This document shows positions 36,740 through 50,100 of a stretch of DNA of 64,000 bases, one piece after another. Under the pieces are notes generated by a model that was not told the origin of the DNA, ran no database searches, and saw only the letters and a program-made list of their open reading frames with translations. The first letter of the stretch is position 1, and the number at the start of each line of letters is the position of its first letter. Origin of the DNA: Cliona cf. orientalis (Eukaryota; Porifera; Demospongiae; Clionaida; Clionaidae); NCBI GenBank assembly GCA_963930775.1, contig OZ005706.1, positions 1,116,001 to 1,180,000 of the forward strand. The letters run 5' to 3'. A program made the position numbers and the translations under genes.

Positions 36740-37232
36740 TTGGGGTCTACAACTTGCCTCGCTGCTCACAAAACGAGATACAAGCGAATCGTGATTGCGC
36801 ATGTGTCGACGATCTCCATATTGTTGACAGCTGTATTCGCTAACGAACTCAAACAAAGACTTGAAGATCAGTACATCCAAGCATGGTCCAGTGAGCTTCA
36901 AGCTAACACAGGGAAGCTTAGAACATACAAGCTCATTAAACATGATTTCAAAATGGAAAAGTACCTCAATCTTCCTCCCCATTTACGAGTTCCAACTGCA
37001 AGACTAAGAACAAGCGCCCATTCCCTTAGAATCGAAACTGGAAGATACAACCTCCCGACCCCAATTCCAGCTGAAGAGCGCTTTTGCTGGTTCGATCTGT
37101 TTCAACCAACTAGTTGAAGATGAGCTACATTTCCTATTCGACTGCGACCTCTATAAATCGATGCCGGAGAAAGATAAACTTATAGAGCACTGTTCAAGTG
37201 TAAACCATTCCTTCGCCTTTCTATCCAATTAA
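36740..37232 (+). mobile_element. 3' remnant of a non-LTR retrotransposon (LINE) ORF2, frameshifted
   Basis: The frame from 36740 encodes ELKQRLEDQYIQAWSSELQ, then KLRTYKLIKHDFKMEKYL, RVPTARLRTSAHSLRIETGR and EERFCWF, the pattern found after the reverse transcriptase domain in many LINEs. The Cys/His motif continues only in another frame (QLVEDELHFLFDCDLYKSM, stop TAA at 37230-37232), so one indel separates them. The 5' part and the catalytic domain are absent. Confidence 0.7.
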
Positions 37233-37454
37233 AGTTCATCTCGTTTGCCGAGCAACCCAAAAACATATTTTTATTTTGCAAGTTTGTTGCCGCAGCCCTG
37301 GAAACACGAAAGTCTACTGTTCATATTATTGATTAGCTATTATCACCTATAAACAATATTATTATATCACTTTGATCAATTATTACTATTTGTGCACTCT
37401 AGTACAGCTATTTTTCAGACTTATGGGCCTCCTGGCCTCCATTGTCTATAATTA

Positions 37455-38438
37455 CATCCTAAGTTGGAAAAAAAATACAATTAATCTAAATAATGTAATG
37501 TAATGTAAATAATGTAATTGAACTCAGCCCCAGAACATGCTAGAAACATAATTCAAAGACCAGCAGATAGAGCATAAAAAAATTAAGATTTTCTCCGTTC
37601 AAATTTTTTATTTTCACTTTCATTATCGAGTTATAAGCGAAAATGTCCTTGTCAAAATAAAAAAAGCCACAACTATGCTACTGTCCAGATGGTCTATTGG
37701 TTAAGCTCAGTGTCTTCCAAGCTGTGGCAATTGCTCGCACCGGTTCGAATCTCGCTTGCTCAAACCAATTTTTTTTTTTTTTTCCTATGTAGCGGTAGGT
37801 AAAGATCGTCATTAACCTGCTGCTCAGATCGGAAGGTGGCTGACTTGGCATAATGAATCCAAGATAAGGTAGTCAAAAAAGAATACCAATGGAGAGGAGC
37901 AGTCCATTGGCACATGCTGTTATGGGTTAAGCCAGGAACTGCTCCCTCCTATGCTGTTATGGCTGAAATGCCCCGAGGCCATAACACTAATGATGTAGCT
38001 AAGGGCAGCCTATCTAAGAAAAATAGTTGAACACTGCAGCAGCACAAAACATGCTGAGCCTAGCCTCAGCATTCAGCTTCCAGAAAATGCTAGTGCACTA
38101 CAGCGCTACTTGTGCACATGTGTGATTGGTTCAGTAGAAGCTCTTGAGGTACTCATGGGCTTTCATCAATATCAAATGACTAGACAAGTGATTTTTTTGC
38201 AAACTGAGCTAGTACCAAGAATTGAAATAGAATCACTTCCAGAAGATGATGAGGACATTTACTATCTAAAAACAAAATTTGAAACATACTTGCAACGGCC
38301 TACACAGCTTGCCCCTCTATATATCCAGAGTTTTATAAATGGTGGCGTTCAGCAACTCCAGCTCAACAGAAAAAGCAGTTAGCATGTCCGCATGCTCGAT
38401 TCATAACATGGTAATGGTCGCCAACCCAACTTAGGATG
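37455..38438 (+). mobile_element. Helitron-helicase-like element, copy 1 (non-autonomous)
   Basis: Bounded by CATCCTAAGTTGG and CCAACTTAGGATG. Carries a remnant coding segment (VIGSVEALEVLMGFHQYQMT, TELVPRIEIESLPEDDEDIY, FETYLQRPTQL) of a Rep/helicase-like transposon protein; Helitron-type is my best reading of these motifs. Also carries a tRNA-like segment at about 37685-37770 with B box GGTTCGAATC. The next copy starts 20 bp downstream in the same orientation. Confidence 0.65.
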
Positions 38439-38458
38439 CGGTTACTTTCTTGAAATTA

Positions 38459-39450
38459 CATCCTAAGTTGGAAAAAAAAATACAATTAATCTAAATAATG
38501 TAATGTAATGTAAATAATGTAATTGAACTCAGCTCCAGAACATGCTAGAAACATAATTCAAAGACCAGCAGATAGAGCATAAAAAAACTAAGATTTTCTC
38601 CGTTCAAATTTTTTATTTTCACTTTCATTATCGAGTTATAAGCGAAAATGTCCTTGTCAAAATAAAAAAAGCCACAACTATGCTACTGTCCAGATGGTCT
38701 ATTGGTTAAGCTCAGTGTCTTCCAAGCTGTGGCAATTGCTCGCACCGGTTCGAATCTCGCTTGCTCAAACCAATTTTTTTTTTTTTTTCCTATGTAGCGG
38801 TAGGTAAAGATCGTCATTAACCTGCTGCTCAGATGAAGGTGGCTCGCTTGGCGTAATCCAAGATAAGGTAGTCAAAAAAGAATACCAATGGAGAGGAGCA
38901 GTCCATTGGCACATGCTGTTATGGGTTAAGCCAGGAACTGCTCCCTCCTATGCTTTTATGGTTGAAATGCCCCGAGGCCATAACACTAATGATGTAAGGG
39001 CAGCCTATCTAAGAAAAATAGCTGAACAAATGCAGCAGCACAAAACATGCTGAGCCTAGCCTCAGCATTCAGCTTCCAGAAAATGCTAGTGCACTACAGC
39101 GCTACTTGTGCACATGTGTGATTGGTTCAGTAGTAGCTCTTGAGGTACTCATGGGCTTTCATCAATATCAAATGACTAGACAAATGATTTTTTTGCAAAC
39201 TGAGCTAGTACCTACTCAAAGAATGTTGAAGCCAAGAATTGAAATAGAATCACTTCCAGAAGATGATGAGGACATTTACTATCTAAAAACAAAATTTGAA
39301 ACATACTTGCAACGGCCTACACAGCTTTCCCCTCTATATATCCAGAGTTTTATAAATGGTGGCGTTCAGCAACTCCAGCTCAACAGAAGAAGCAGTTAGC
39401 ATCATGCTCGATTCATAACATGGTAATGGTCGCCAACCCAACTTAGGATG
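38459..39450 (+). mobile_element. Helitron-helicase-like element, copy 2 (tandem)
   Basis: Nearly identical to copy 1 over its whole length, with the same ends and tRNA-like segment (about 38694-38780). It differs by small indels, for example keeping TQRMLKP between TELVP and RIEIES. Confidence 0.65.
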
Positions 39451-39463
39451 CGGTTACTTTCTT

Positions 39464-39504
39464 GTAATAATAATAATAATAATAATAATTATTATTATTA
39501 TTAT
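39464..39504. repeat. (TAA)n/(TTA)n palindromic microsatellite
   Basis: A TAATAA run followed directly by its complement TTATTA, forming a perfect AT-rich palindrome just past the copy 2 end. Confidence 0.8.
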
Positions 39505-39614
39505 TACTGCTTTACAGCTACCATGTAGCTGAAGGTCTGTTACATGATTGCAACAGCCTGACAAGATAGCAAAGAGATAATATAATAAGTATAATGTAAA
39601 TCGTTCTAGGCTAG

Positions 39615-39995
39615 AAAAGTACAATTGATGCAGCTCTTGTGCCAGTTAGTTGAAGCAGGATTACGGACTGCCGGATCAATAGCCACGGCGTTTTCTTATA
39701 TAGTCCGTGTCCTAACCTGGAGGGCATAAAAGATGCGCTCTCCTACAAGTTTAGAAGACTCATGATTGGTTAGAATTGTTGTGCCGTGTGCACAAACGAG
39801 GTTGCCAGCCTAGGGGCCATAGAGATGCATTCTTGAGCTCGAGCGAGCGGCGCAAGCGCCGCGCGTTTCGACAGGCCTGCTCGGCAGGCCACCGAGCCTC
39901 GAGCGAAGCGAGAGGCGATGTCTGCTCTTTGTCATGGTCTGGTGGTAGATTCGACGTTCGAGCGGAGTGAGAACGTCGCCATTAGAAGAGCAGGT
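39615..39995. repeat. GC-rich hairpin-bearing repeat
   Basis: A sharp GC-rich island in AT-rich DNA with nested palindromes (GCGGCGCAAGCGCCGC; GCCTGCTCGGCAGGC; CTCGAGCGAAGCGAGAG; TTCGAGCGGAGTGAGAA). The 64-codon ORF inside is a by-product. Probably a transposon fragment; family not identified. Confidence 0.45.
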
Positions 39996-40279
39996 ACTCT
40001 TGGCCTGCAGTGAGGGGTGTGGTCTTCATCTGCGCATGCGCTATACTAAGCTTAACTGGCACTCGATTGTACAATAGCATGCTGTTAGTAGTGTTCAGTC
40101 ACATTATCCCATGATTGTGATATCAAACATACTTGTTAGCTTAATAATATGATCAATACTCGGATACCGGGATCATAGTTAGCTAACTATGATCCTTGTA
40201 TTCGAGTATTGGTCATAGTATGTAAGAATCAACTGCATGTAGCCCCCCAGCCCTCATTAGTTTAAGACTAAGTTCTTAC

Positions 40280-40367
40280 CTTGTGACATGATTCTGTTTT
40301 GGCTCACCACAAAATTTACAACTAGTACATGCACCAGAGAAAAGAAAATGAACCTGGCAGAAGCCAT
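40280..40367 (-). CDS. Isolated signal-peptide exon (start codon to splice donor)
   Basis: On the minus strand, ATG at 40367 begins MASARFIFFSLVHVLVVNFV, a textbook signal peptide, followed by VSQNRIMSQ and a strong donor CAAG|GTAAGAAC at 40280 (phase 1). It lies downstream of receptor D and upstream of receptor C on the same strand. No other exons of its own are visible in the transposon-filled DNA before receptor C. Its phase fits receptor C exon 3 (not exon 2), so it is either an alternative first exon of C or the remnant of a lost fifth receptor. Confidence 0.5.
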
Positions 40368-40597
40368 GCTGGATTTGCAGTCTGATACACTACATGTATA
40401 GTAAATGTACATAATATTATAGTGATTACCCTTGGGAAAGTCATACCAGTATCCAGTTTGTAATTACAATGACGGAGCAACACAGTCATAGTCTATCATA
40501 CAGTACGATTCATGATGCAACTTGCTTGTAAATAAATAAATAAATAATGCATGAGTGAGTACACAATATCACACTATCATAATTAGAGAAGAGGGAA

Positions 40598-43500
40598 TCA
40601 TGCAGATGAATCTGGAGTGTCGATTGTGTATTCATTTGATAGTTCATAATATGGCATCTTAAACACATAATGTACTATAGCCTCAATTTCTTCCACTGTA
40701 AATGATCGAGATTCACTTTGTAAGTACATTGTGGGGATATATTGCCTGTGAGATGGGTTCAAGAGTACAACTGCATATTTGGACAAACTTTCAGCCCTTT
40801 GAATTGTTGCCTGTATTAAGTGTTGTAATGATTTTACTAATGGCAAAGAAGGGCAAGACCGACCCTCCCACTCATCTTGAAACTCCTTGTTGCAGACACA
40901 CAGTACAGTGGTTGCCCTCTTGATCTCACTCTCCAACCATGCAGATGAAGAGCCTTGAATGCATGTGAAATCAGGTGACAATGGATCGATTTCATCATAC
41001 GAGTTTAATTCGGACATCATTATCATGATTGATTCTCGTTCCTTTTCTACAGTGTTGGAGGAATAGATGACTAGCACAGTAGCTTTGCTTTTCTTATCTT
41101 TTGCCGAGGTTTCAGCCTTTTCGTCAAGTATCTCTTGTCCATGTTCACAGTAGCTGCCATCTGTGTATATCATACATGTACAGGTATACAGGGAGAGAAG
41201 ATAACGTGCATTGATAAAATTAATTAGAGGAAAAACTTATTGAATCAGAGGGAAATTCTCCAAAAGAAGTTCTTAATAATATTAAGCAGCTACGAGAAAA
41301 CTGCTGTACTTGTGTATGTATGTATGTATGTATGTATGTATGTATGTATGTAGTGATACGTCGTCCACGTGCTCACTAGTTCATACGCATAATTATTGCG
41401 ACAAAGATCATCAATGTTGGCCATGTATTAACTCTAAATGTAGCTCACCAAAACATGTAGCTCGCATCCAGCTAGAGTAGACCGCTAGAAAACAAGAAAA
41501 GGTAAGGCATCAGAAAAGTTTCTATAGCAAACTTTTAGGCTAGGCCTATAGTCTGGGTGCAAGGACTACATTATGACCTAATTTCAGTAGCTAGCTAGCT
41601 GTACAATTCTGTATCTACATATGTGTAGCCTAGAAGTCATTGTTGCAAAGCTCCTGACGTACTGGTGATGAATCGTGCATGGTACGCAACTGTTATTATT
41701 TTGTACTCCTCATCCCTTGATCTTTATAGTGACAATAGGCTGAATCAGCTGAGCGACAGATAGCCGCGGCTGTTTGTACATCATTGTACTATGAATCAAG
41801 ATAGTAGAGGGGGCAATGCCGCATAGTCTATCAATACTGTGAGCGAAGGCTTGCCCCCTTGATGATTTATATCACTCTATATAGTAAACATAGTACAAGT
41901 ATAAAAAACAAAAAATACACAAACAAGATTTGTAGGGATAGCTAACGTATCACATCCACTATACATCCCTACGCTTGCTTTTTGAGTAGCTGTGCACACA
42001 CATATTTATATATTTATATATGGGGCACATGCATGCAGGAATGGAAAATTAATACTACGGTATATACCCATGGATCAATTAGCGACACTTTACATACTGA
42101 ATCAGAAGTGTATGATATAAATTATCAAGAAAAGCAAGCGTAGGGATGTATAGTGGATGTGATACGTTATCCCTACAAATCTTGTTTGTGTATTTTTTGG
42201 CACTGTCATCCCTACTTCGTCCTTCAATTTTATTCAATTGTTTTTTATACTTGTCACTGTTCTTTTTTTAGTGCCCTCAGGGCCTGGTAGTTCATGATTG
42301 TCACTAATTTTCATCAATGTCACCTAGCTGACTAATCTCGTGGGGACAGAGGCATGTACCATGGTGACCAGTTTGCCTATTCATTGTTTAATATTTAAAA
42401 TTTAATGCATGGAACTAGCTACAATTTCAAAATTTTTTTCTGGACCTAGCTACATCCAACCGTGCTCCAACAATAATACAATATTTATAGGGAAGCAAGT
42501 ACACTACTGATTCAGCATGTTTGTGTGATCTTAGCCTTTGCTATAATACACCCCAAACACACCGTGTGTTCAAACTTGAATTCTCCTGTAAGTGCAAATC
42601 CCAGGCAGTCTTTTGATAGCTAGCTAGGACGTCTTCTTTTGCACCATGCATCAGTGGGGTTCTCGAGACAGCTCAGGTAACCAGCGTCTAGATTGACCTG
42701 CGAATGAAGCCACGCCCCTCGTTATCTCGATCCTGAAGGTGGCTGACCGGCAAACTTGAAAGAAGGCTGTTTAGAACCAAGTAGCGACGAAAGCCTTCTA
42801 TTTCGGGAGCATATTTTACAGGCCAGTAAGCTTACTGTTGGTAAGTAGCCACCATAATCGACACTTCACTGAGCGGATCAGCAGAAAATGGCTAATCAGA
42901 CACACCCACTCGTAAAACGCGTTGTACACACCCACAATTAAGGTAGCATTAAAGTGCGTGGGCGTGAGCGTCAGGATTGGCTAATTCAATTAGCGAATCG
43001 TGAAGGGGCGTGGCCGAAGAGGCCATACGAGTGCTTTTGGTCGAAGGTGGGCGTGTCTAGAATCGGCCAGGGATGATTATGCGCGTGTAATTAGCGACCG
43101 GAAGTGGCCCCTGAAGAAAACACCGGTAATTGCCCACTTCAAAGCAAGATCAAAGCATTCTTTCTTAACTATTAACCGCAACGACTTAAAAAAAAAAAAA
43201 AAAAGCCTTATTAGGCCTAATTAAGCATGTGGGCGTGTTCCTGGCACTGTGTGGAGTGTGTGCGTGTGCGTTTTATTGCTTCCGATTGGGCGTGGCTTCA
43301 CGGGCCAGTGCTTGGATATCGGCGCCTGGGACTTGGCCTCGGCGATGGGTGGGCGTGTCCCGGAAGCGTTGGTGACCTTTGAACCCCGCGAGGAGGCTTT
43401 GGGGGCGTGGCAGGAGGTCAAAGGTGAGGCCGTGTCTGTTAATGAGGCACTGTACGCCGGTGCGATGGAGGGGACCGTACGGCTGGACGGAAGCTGACGA

Positions 43501-44097
43501 TGGTTTGAAGCGGATGTGGTTGCGATGACGTGTTGTTACTCCGCCCACACAGGAAATGAGGTGAGCTCTTGCGTGGGCGGTGTGGCAGAACGGCCTCCAA
43601 GTGTTTGTGTGTGTTTTGGCCTTGAGGAAGCTGTGTGTTTTAATTGGGATTGATTGTGGGCTTCCGGTGGACATCCGGTGGTTAGTAGGCACTTGATTGA
43701 GAATGGTGGTCCTTGGGGAACAGGGTGGGGCTGTTTTGGGCGTGGCCTGGCCCCTCCCTTCCGGCTCGGCTTCCGGTCCATGGAGGATATTAAATGAACA
43801 CTTCCGGCTCTAGCAGCCACACCCCTGAGACCTGTGCAATTAAAAGGGCGTGGTTACACAACATGCACCTCACTAATGACTTTGATGTGGTTTAGGTGTC
43901 ATATCCCCCACCTCACGCCCACGCAATTTAATGCTACCTTAAGCTTTCTACTATGCCATATACTGTGTACAGTAGATAAGTTTTAAATCGCTATCCTGAT
44001 AACACAAAACGAGCGTGCGCGCTCCAAAATGGAGTGGATTTATACTCTAGTAACTAAGGTGAGCGGTCATAGTAGTCTCGAGTTAGCCCAGGAAAAC

Positions 44098-44128
<31 letters not shown>

Positions 44129-47100
44129 AACATTGACAAATGGCTATTTTTTGAATATCTGGTTCTGGCATATACAATTAGTTGATGGATGATCTTGGTC
44201 TTATTAGATAGATAATTTGCTGTAGATTCTGATTTTGACACTTAGAAAGCTCACAAAATTACCAGTTGTGAGATATTTGGATATTTATAATGTATTACAT
44301 ATATGGAGTATCCGTGCCATCCCTACTTATAGAGTCTACCGACTCTATGATTTACTATAATAAATGGTGATGCAGTTGGGACTAAGGGGTGGCTCTTACA
44401 GAGACGGTGGCCATTAACTTTCCTGGAAAAAGCTCCCCAGTTACGCCTATTCCCAGAAGACTCAGACTAGCCAAACCACAAAACATATGATACTATAATA
44501 GTATGTGGCTCAACCCCACCCCCCACATTTCATGGACCATGTTCTCTCTCTCTCCTTTACCATTGTTCAGGATGGATCCTTCCTCCTGCTTATGCTGAGC
44601 ATACTCTGCCTCCTCAATTGTTGAAGAATTTTTGATGTGGGTGTGCGTGGGATAAGGAGTGGTTGATGAAATGCTGCCTTCAATTGTATCGTGATCAGAC
44701 ATTGTTGGAATGATTCCAATGGAGAGCTCAGCTTCGTGTTCTTCAAGCTCTGACTCTTCATGGAGACCAGTCTCACAGCTACTGTGACGCCTATGGAGGG
44801 GGGGAGAGGAGGGAGGGGTGGGAAAGTTTGTTCTCAGATATATGTTATTCGATTGCTTCTCACACAAAACTTGTTCAGACTTAAGCTTATGAATGATGAA
44901 GCACACTAGAATACAGATGACAGGAATTATTATTATTATTATTATTATTAATACTACTAATGCTATTAACTGTGCTATTGTGATAATGCTGCCTTCGTGG
45001 TCAGATATTGTTGGAGTAGCAATAGTGGTTCCATTTGAGGGCTCAATTGTAGCTATAGCTGTAGGTAGGTTTGCTCCTAGTGTTATGGAGTTTGTTGCCA
45101 TCATTGAATTTTTGATCTGGGTGTGCGTGCGATATGGAGTGGTTGATGAAATACTGCCTTCAGTTGTATTGCAGTCAGACATTGGAGTAGCAATAGTGGT
45201 TCCATTTGAGGGCTCTGTCGTAGCTTTCATGATTAATGTTGGATCATGATAGTATTGGCTGTCATCACAACATTCGTCTCTACAACCTTTAAAGAGGTAT
45301 GCTAGTTCATACCCAATTTCAGTTTTTGTACAGTTTGTGGTGATGATGTTGTATATTCTGATCTATTAAAGCATGAAAATTATGTTCATGCAGACATCAT
45401 AAGTGTATGGCAGCTACATCAGCTCACCTTCTTGGCTAATAAATTATCGGTAAAAATTTTGATCTTAATTTTTATCTGTAGATATAATAATAATATTATA
45501 TGTACAATTTCAGTGAATAATTTAAATGCGTGCACACATGCACACACACTCAGCATGAGATCTAGAACACAAACTTAATACATCCATTCCACACTTCACA
45601 AACATACTGTATTTTTAACGATTGAACATGGCCTCTGAGCTGTGCAACTGTCCCCCACAACAACAATGTAACCATCGCTGTGATTCTGCCCTGTCCACTC
45701 AACAGTCAACCAAGTTCCATCTATACATTGACTGATTTCACTCTCTATGTATTCGGCTGGTATTGGTACATATTTTTGAGCTGTGTGAGATTCCAAGTAA
45801 GGCTTTATAAGCACTATTATATTAAAACAAGATGGCAGATCTAGTAATTTTAGTAGAATACTTACTGCAGTAGTCGGTTCCATTTGTCGTGTTATAGACG
45901 GTACAGATGACACCATCATTGTATCCCTCAGGCTCAACTCTTACCAAGACATCAGCATTTGAGTCACTTATGCCTTGTTTAGTCATTAAATTTTTAGAGG
46001 TAACCTGCAATAATTACATGTACGATACTTAGATATAGCCATAATAATAATACGGTATATACGTCATGATAAAGGAATCTGGAACCCCACTATATGCATT
46101 CTATATATTATAGCTAATGATAATGATCCAGAGAGGAGGCATGAAAACTGAGATTTCTTCAGTGCATGGGGGTTCTGCCTTCTGGCAGATGTAGCTTCAA
46201 CACTAGTGCACACTATAATTAAATTTTTTGGGTATACATTCATCTCAACTCAGCCCGCCACTGCATGCATGGAAACCTTATTCAGACAGCGATATTAAAA
46301 CTTTTGAAAGTAGCTATAAACCTAGGCACACTCCTTTCAAGCTGGGAGTTGGCCTGGACAGGAGGTCAACAAACTTGAATGATTTACCAGAGTTGTAAAA
46401 GATGATCCAGATCCTTCGGGATAATCTCTGGTCAACCCCTCCCTGTCTCGTATGGTCTATAATTATGATATTATTATACGATCTACTAGCTCACTGCAAA
46501 TCTGTAATTATAGCGAATACTTACTGATTTGCTTGTGCAGTGCTTTCGTCGCATTAGATAGTATTTTTCTAAGTGAGGATTTCCAGCAGCTATGTCTAGT
46601 CTGTAAATGGCTTTATGGAAAAAAGATATAGAGTACTGGGGTATACATAATACTATATATATAGCACCACAGGAAAAATTCACAAAACACAACCATTGCA
46701 TTACCAAAAAGATCTGCAAGAGTTATGTTGTGGAAATGTTTTATTGTGATATGTATAGTATAGCTATATATAATATTATATCAAACTCACAGTTATTTCT
46801 GTGATCCCTGAGTGTTTCAATGTAATACTTGCGGTAATAACTATCACGACACCTTGGACTAGCCATCATCACCAGTTCAGTCATTGGAGATTTGCTATTG
46901 AAAGCACCATTACTAGGGCAGTTTCGTGGAGCATCAACTGAATAAAGAAAGAATGGGACCAATTGCAACTTAAGTTATTAGCTACATGTGTGACTCATGA
47001 TCAAAGTCACAATAGCTATTAATGAGCATAAGCAATGCATACACAGCAGGAATAGATTAGATCTAATCTACTTCTGATACACAGTTAGCTACATGTACTC

Positions 47101-50100
47101 TATTACTGTCATAATATTATAATGATTTTATAGACTACGTAAACCAATACAGTATCTATGATACTGTTAATTAATACGGTAACTTATAGCTATAATTTAA
47201 AAGTATAGACTACCCATAATACTGACAGTGTGTGTTAAAGAATAATATCTGATAATAATCAGCACTATCTTGTGAGCTCGAGCCCTTCCCATTTCATGTA
47301 ATATTATTACGCATTGTGTATAATTTATCAGTGTACATACGGCTATTGAGACTCCATTCTTCCAGTGCTCGTGGATTCTAAAAAAAGAAACAAAAACAAA
47401 AACAACACAGATTCTGCTTTGATTCATGGATCAGCAAAGAATAATAATATTATTATATCAATGCTGGGGGGGGGGGGGGGGCTACTTATTCATCACTATA
47501 GAGATTTAATTTAACCAATGCTAGGGCTATTTGCGTCCAGTTACTCTCACGCAGTCTTGATTACACACAGAACGTCAGCTACAGCAATCATGATAAATGT
47601 GGGGAAAAGATTGATAAACTTATAATGTTACACTGTCAGAGTATATATACTCCGTATGACATCCTGTTGGACAATACTGCTGAAAATGAGAACGAAGAAG
47701 AAACCTCAAGTTGAGATGAAATTGGGCAAAGTGCGTCGTTGGTGCACTAGCTGGCATGTAAACCAGCCAGCCCCTTATCATTTTTTGTATTTTAGTCTAC
47801 CAGAAAATGTAGAATTTTAGCTTCATAATAATAATATTGATATGCTATGTTTATGTATAGTTGCTATATTATGTAAACTATCGTTATGTGTGCAAACAAT
47901 TGCTCGGACACATACAACTTAATACAAAATTTAATTAAATAATTATAATTATGCATTTTCCGAAAAAATGAGTATTATATCTACCTACGTGTATAAAAAT
48001 GGTCATAACTCCACTTGTGATCAATATTTTTTCATGAAACTTACACCACTGGATTCAGCACACATAGCTAAAGCTATCAATCCATGCTAAAAACTCAATT
48101 TTTATGAAATATTTCGAGTGGTCCTTTTTCTCAGAGCATGCAGGTCACTATTGTATCCTTGTGCGCATGCACGGGAGTAATTTGCAGAATTGTACCAGTG
48201 TTTCTGATCATATCAGTATGGCATTCCAACACTGACAAAATTGGCATGCAAGCTCAAATATAATATGGTCAAACTTGAATCAGATATGGTCAAACTCAAA
48301 CATGTGGTCAAAATTGTTGCAGATATATGCTCAAAGTCAAATAGCTATATGGTCAAATTTTATAATAATATGATTAAACTCAAATACATGGTCAAACGTA
48401 AATAAGTTAGCTATGGGCAAATATATAAATTTTGCGCTTCACCATGTATTTGAGCTACTGAATGCCCATATTATATTATGGTCAAATATGTAGCAAATAA
48501 TTATATGGTCAAAATTCAAGACCTTACATAATAGTCACGGATATGATGTAATCTATTAGTTAATTGGACCGACGTGACGTCACAGAATCGTAGCCAGAAT
48601 CTATAATATCGCAGCTCATTTCTCAAAGGTCGATTCTGATTGGTCAAACTGGCTAAAATTGGTCACATGAAGGGGCGGGGTTTGGGTTTGGTATAGGGTT
48701 TTGTATGGAATAGTCTCGTTCCCAGACCCCATCACGCACGCGAGGAAAGGGTCTGGGGATATTGGAGGCTTTTTCTTTGGTCTTGCGCACCATCACGTGA
48801 TTGCACGTGCTCCAATACATACCTAGCTATATGCAAATGATCACATGATTGCTGAGCTTGCAGAACCAAGAATCAGCACCAATGTCCCTAGACCCTTTCC
48901 TCCTTTTGGGGGTGGGGTCTGGGGATGAGACTATGTATGGATATGGAAGGATTTGAAAACAGCTGCAGGATAGTTCGCCAGAATCCGCGTTCGCGAATAA
49001 AATTCGCGATCGCGCGCACAAACGTGCACCCACGATCCTTACCTTATTTAGTCTCGTTCACGGACCCGCCCCCTTTAGGGTACCAAAGCCTCCAATGGCT
49101 ACGATGTGGGCACGAGTGGTGGTAGGCCTAGTGGTACCAAAGCCTCCGATGGCTACGATGTGGGCACGAGTGGTGGTAGGCCTAGCGGTACCAAAGCCTC
49201 CAATGGGCACAAGTGGTGGTAGGTCGCCACAAATTTACGCATCCTCAATTCAAACAATATGGTAATGATAGCCAACTCAACTTAGGATGCGGTTACTTTC
49301 TTGTAATTACATCCTAAGTTGGAAAAAAATTACAATTAATCTAAATAATGTAATGTAATGTAATGTAATTGAACTCAGCCCCAGAACATGCTAGGAACAT
49401 AATTCAAAGACCAGCAGATAGAGCATAAAAAAACTAAGAATTTCTCTGTTCAAAATTTTTATTTTCACTTTCATTATCGAGTTATAAGCGAAAATGTCCT
49501 TGTCAAAATATAAAAGCCACAACTATGCTACTGTCCAGATGCTCAGTGTCTTCCAAGCTGTGGCAATTGCTCGCGCCGGTTCAATGCTCTATATTAAATA
49601 CTATTCACCATATGGAATTTATCTGTTTTACCTCAAAAGAGGTACAAGACTTGGCCAAAAAGATGGAGAACTGCCAGCCAGTGGGATATCATCCTGAAGT
49701 GTCAGTACTGGCTGCCGAAAAGAGATACAAATGGTTTATGAATATTTTATGCTCAGATGAAGGTGGCTTACTTGGCATAATCCAAGAACACGGAGAGGAG
49801 CAGTCCATTGGCACATGCTGTTATGGGTTAAACCAGGAACTGCTCCCTCCTATGCTGTTATGGCTGAAATGCCCCGAGGCCATAACACTAATGGTAGCTA
49901 CCTCTATCTCAGAAGGCACAAGGAGGATGCGCTGGTGGTTCCATTCAATCTAGAGATAGCACTATTGTGGGGTGCAGCCCATAATATCCAAAAAGTATCA
50001 AGGCATGGCTTTGAAATGTATTTGGCTAAGTATATCTCAAAACCAGAGCCTAGCCTCAGCATTCAGCTTCCAGAAAATGCTAGTGTGATTGGTTCAGTAG

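Noticed and set aside
37685-37770. tRNA gene (Gly-TCC-like) in the Helitron-like copies, also 38.7 and 57.96 kb
   Set aside because: A and B box-like words are present, but acceptor and T stems do not pair properly, so these are tRNA-derived segments, not functional genes.
43000-43820. Overlapping ORFs on both strands in a GC-rich stretch
   Set aside because: They lie inside the TTAA-flanked element and show no domain or consistent codon pattern.
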